Below, piece by piece: positions 62,077 to 64,000 of a stretch of DNA of 64,000 nucleotides; position 1 is the stretch's first letter, and the number at the start of each line of letters is the position of its first letter. Origin of the DNA: an uncultured bacterium (lineage in GTDB: Bacteria > Actinomycetota > Actinomycetes > S36-B12 > CAIYMF01). The stretch lies in NCBI GenBank assembly GCA_903826575.1, contig CAIKEU010000047.1, positions 114,275-178,274 on the forward strand, given 5' to 3'. The notes below the pieces were generated by a model. It was not told where the DNA came from, searched no databases, and was given only the letters and a program-made list of their open reading frames with translations. The translations under genes were made by a program, and so were the position numbers.

Positions 62077-62352
62077 CGACGAGGGGTCAAACGTCCACTA
62101 TGGGGCGGAACAACCGCAGTGCTGTCTCGATCGAATCGACGCTACCGCTTCGGACCGATCTCACAGTCGACCGTGGCGACCTGCGTTGGAAGACTTAGGA
62201 GCGGGCTAACAGCGCCGTAATACCTCTCCGCAACCTCACGGCGGTGATGTCATCGGTTGGCCGGCCACTGCCACCCAGCCGAGCAACATAACGACGATCC
62301 CGCCGTCAACGACGAGTCATGGGTAGGCAATATTGGGTGTGTGGTGCCCGAA
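62077..62352. other. Intergenic region without recognised gene
   Basis: About 275 bp between the operators and the methyltransferase start. I see no tRNA, hairpin or convincing short gene. It probably includes the promoter of the methyltransferase gene and the right boundary of the inserted module. Confidence 0.5.
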
Positions 62353-63642
62353 ATGGTCGAGTGGCTGGCGAGCTCGGACGGTCGCGCCGTTTTGGAGTTT
62401 GTGACCGTCGTCGACGACGACGCCCACCTACGTGCCTCACGTGGCGATGCGTCTGCTGTAGACGCTTTGAAGCTCGCAAACGCCATCGCAAAGCACTTCC
62501 CCGATCTTGACCGTGGCCTCGCCGCTGCAGCTCTCACCCAGGTGCAGTTGCGACGTAAGGCAGCCGGCCGCCTCGGCCCACATGCCAGTGAGTTGCTCTA
62601 CACCCGTGACGGACTTGAGCAGGCATCGCGTCTGGTGGTGGCTCAACTTCGGGCCGGGAGATATCGCGATGCCGGCGTCGAATCGGTAGCCGATCTTGGT
62701 TGCGGGATCGGTCTTGATTCGATCGCCTTTTCCCTTGCGGGCATTGCGGTTACCGCAATTGAACGCGATCCCACGGTGGCTGCGATTGCGCGAGCCAACG
62801 CCGCCGCTGTTGGGGTTTCTGACCGGCTCACCGTCGTCGAAGCCGACGTCACCGATCCTGACACCCTGACCTTGACACTGAGCCGAGTCGACGCCATTTT
62901 CCTTGATCCGGCCCGTCGCGATATCGCGAGCCAAGCTGGTGGCCGAAGTCAGCGCACCCTCGATCCGCAAGCGTGGTCTCCGCCCTGGTCCTGGGCTGCG
63001 GCACTCGCCGAACGATCACCGCGAATGGCGGCGAAAGTTGCCCCCGGTATCCCCCACGAACTCACCCCTGATGGTGGTTGCACCACCTGGACATCGGTTG
63101 ATGGTGATCTCGTGGAAGCCGAAGTCGCGTGGCCGGCTCTGAACACCGCAGGGGTTCGACGTCGCGCAGTGGTTATTCGTCGCGACGTGGCGCATGAGCT
63201 CTCGTCGGCGATTTCCCTTGAGGCCGAGCCACGTGCGTCCATCGGCACAATCGGTAACTGGATCATGGAGCCCGATGATGCCGTGATCCGCGCCGGATTG
63301 ATCGCCACCCTCGCGGAGCGAATCGATGCACGCTTTATCGATCCGCAGGTCGCCTACCTCACCAGCGATGACGAGCCACCGCCATCGCCGTTCATGGCGG
63401 CGTTCCGAGTCGATGAGGCACTCCCCTATTCACTGGACTCACTTCGACGTGCCCTCACTGCGCGCGGCGTCGGCCAGGTCGTGGTGAAGAAGCGGGCCAT
63501 CACTATCGATCCCGACGACGTGCGTAAGAGACTGAAACTGCCTAAGGCAGAAGGGAAAGCGACCGTCGTGATCACGCGGATCGGTACCGATCCGTGGGCG
63601 TACATCTGTGCGCCGCGCGCTAGAGCAATTCCTGACGAGTGA
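62353..63642 (+). CDS. Class I SAM-dependent methyltransferase with THUMP-like domain
   Basis: 429 aa from the ATG at 62353 (MVEWLASSDGRAVLEF); GTG codons at 62341 and 62344 are alternatives, while a longer frame from a TTG has no homology. An N-terminal helical domain (QVQLRRKAAGRLG, about 80) precedes the Rossmann fold: motif I is ADLGCGIGLDSIAFSLAG, motif II AIERDP, and the catalytic segment FLDPARRD. The C-terminal region (about 310-400, ARGVGQVVVKKR) is the THUMP-like part. Actinobacterial relatives near tsaD are annotated in the same way; the RNA substrate is unknown. Its end overlaps the next gene by 23 bp in opposite orientation. Confidence 0.8.
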   Translation: MVEWLASSDGRAVLEFVTVVDDDAHLRASRGDASAVDALKLANAIAKHFPDLDRGLAAAALTQVQLRRKAAGRLGPHASELLYTRDGLEQASRLVVAQLRAGRYRDAGVESVADLGCGIGLDSIAFSLAGIAVTAIERDPTVAAIARANAAAVGVSDRLTVVEADVTDPDTLTLTLSRVDAIFLDPARRDIASQAGGRSQRTLDPQAWSPPWSWAAALAERSPRMAAKVAPGIPHELTPDGGCTTWTSVDGDLVEAEVAWPALNTAGVRRRAVVIRRDVAHELSSAISLEAEPRASIGTIGNWIMEPDDAVIRAGLIATLAERIDARFIDPQVAYLTSDDEPPPSPFMAAFRVDEALPYSLDSLRRALTARGVGQVVVKKRAITIDPDDVRKRLKLPKAEGKATVVITRIGTDPWAYICAPRARAIPDE

Positions 63643-64000
63643 TCTGCGCGATCTCGGTAATCGCAGCCGGACCAAGGCCGCAGCAGCCACCAATCAACGT
63701 TGCGCCCTCGTCAACCCATTGGGCCACCGCCGTCCGGGCAAGAAGATCAGTTCCTTCACCGAGCCACACCGACGCATCCCCATCCCAGACGCGGCCAGCA
63801 TTCGGATAGACGACGATGGGCAGCTCCGGAGCGACCGAGCGGATCCGATGAATGAGTCCCGAGATGAATTCTGGCTTCGTGCAGTTGATGCCGATCGCAT
63901 CAAAATGTGCCGCCACCAATTCGGCCGCCGCTTCAATCGGTTGACCCGCGCACGTACGCGAATCCGATTCACATGAGAACGACACCCACGCTGGCACGTC
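63620..64000 (-). CDS. mmuM: Homocysteine S-methyltransferase, C-terminal part (runs off the window)
   Basis: At least 126 codons, open to the right edge. Zinc-binding cysteines are visible as INCTKPEFIS and GGCCGLGP, the paired-Cys motif typical of the betaine/S-methylmethionine:homocysteine methyltransferase family. The segment SFSCESDSRTCAGQPIEAA is the loop that closes over homocysteine. It would make methionine from homocysteine and S-methylmethionine or SAM. The N-terminal half is outside the window, so the exact methyl donor and start are unknown. Confidence 0.83.
   Translation of the reverse strand, partial: DVPAWVSFSCESDSRTCAGQPIEAAAELVAAHFDAIGINCTKPEFISGLIHRIRSVAPELPIVVYPNAGRVWDGDASVWLGEGTDLLARTAVAQWVDEGATLIGGCCGLGPAAITEIAQITRQELL

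Overview
This window reads as a chromosomal segment of an actinobacterium (Actinomycetota, class Actinomycetes). Supporting markers are an acyl-CoA carboxylase locus with an epsilon subunit (accD5-accE-maf-accA3), a WhiB-family protein of the WhiD/WhiB3 type, a BldM-like orphan response regulator, GuaB3 beside GuaB, GroEL1 with a His-rich tail, a DUF3017 protein beside folD, and a PerM/DUF6350 protein beside purN. Base composition is moderate-to-high GC (estimated by eye). From memory, the order birA-accD5-accE-maf, lpdA, punA, add, mutase, dacB, trpS, folD, purH-purN, sucCD, pcrA, guaB3-guaB, bldM, whiD, groEL-groES follows the core arm of Streptomyces and parts of Mycobacterium, so most of the window is vertically inherited core genome. 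The genus cannot be fixed by eye.

Layout. 0-5 kb: divergent birA and the propionyl/acyl-CoA carboxylase genes. 5-9.2 kb: a TPM-like envelope protein, an LpdA-type quinone reductase, a gamma-glutamylcyclotransferase-like protein and purine nucleoside phosphorylase. 9.2-16 kb: acetyltransferases, a group II PLP decarboxylase, a LysE exporter, adenosine deaminase and the large subunit of methylmalonyl-CoA mutase. 16-22 kb: D,D-carboxypeptidase, a 2H phosphoesterase, trpS, a CNNM/CorC protein and glpD. 22-31 kb: xthA-icd-mdh, DUF3017-folD, a DMT transporter and purH-purN-perM. 31-40 kb: a DUF2252 protein, sucCD, the cobalamin-binding mutase subunit, pcrA and a modular secreted LAS-type peptidase. 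40-48 kb: PIG-L deacetylase, GH1 beta-glucosidase, guaA and a heterodimeric ABC exporter. 48-60.6 kb: GMC oxidoreductase, succinic semialdehyde dehydrogenase, NodB-type deacetylase, guaB3, guaB, BldM-like regulator, TPR protein, MerR/B12 regulator, WhiD and groEL/groES. 60.6-62.3 kb is the only clearly accessory stretch: a mosaic of intergenic repeats and a mobile-mystery A/B pair. A THUMP-like methyltransferase and the end of a homocysteine methyltransferase gene close the window.

Metabolic picture: propionyl-CoA is carboxylated (AccD5/AccE/AccA3), isomerised to succinyl-CoA by a split B12 mutase whose two genes lie about 19 kb apart, and enters the TCA cycle beside sucCD, icd and mdh. Purine synthesis and salvage are heavily represented (purN, purH, guaA, guaB, guaB3, punA, add).

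The most interesting signals are regulatory or accessory: two CIRCE operators bracketing the groES promoter, the distal one duplicated in part into a neighbouring repeat array; three palindromes spaced exactly 33 bp apart upstream of mobile mystery protein A; its Fic-domain partner reduced to a frameshifted internal-deletion remnant; five TTGTTCA sites between a MerR/B12 regulator and whiD; and an ABC exporter pair whose motif losses all fall on one of the two ATP sites. I found no tRNA, rRNA, CRISPR array, insertion sequence or prophage.
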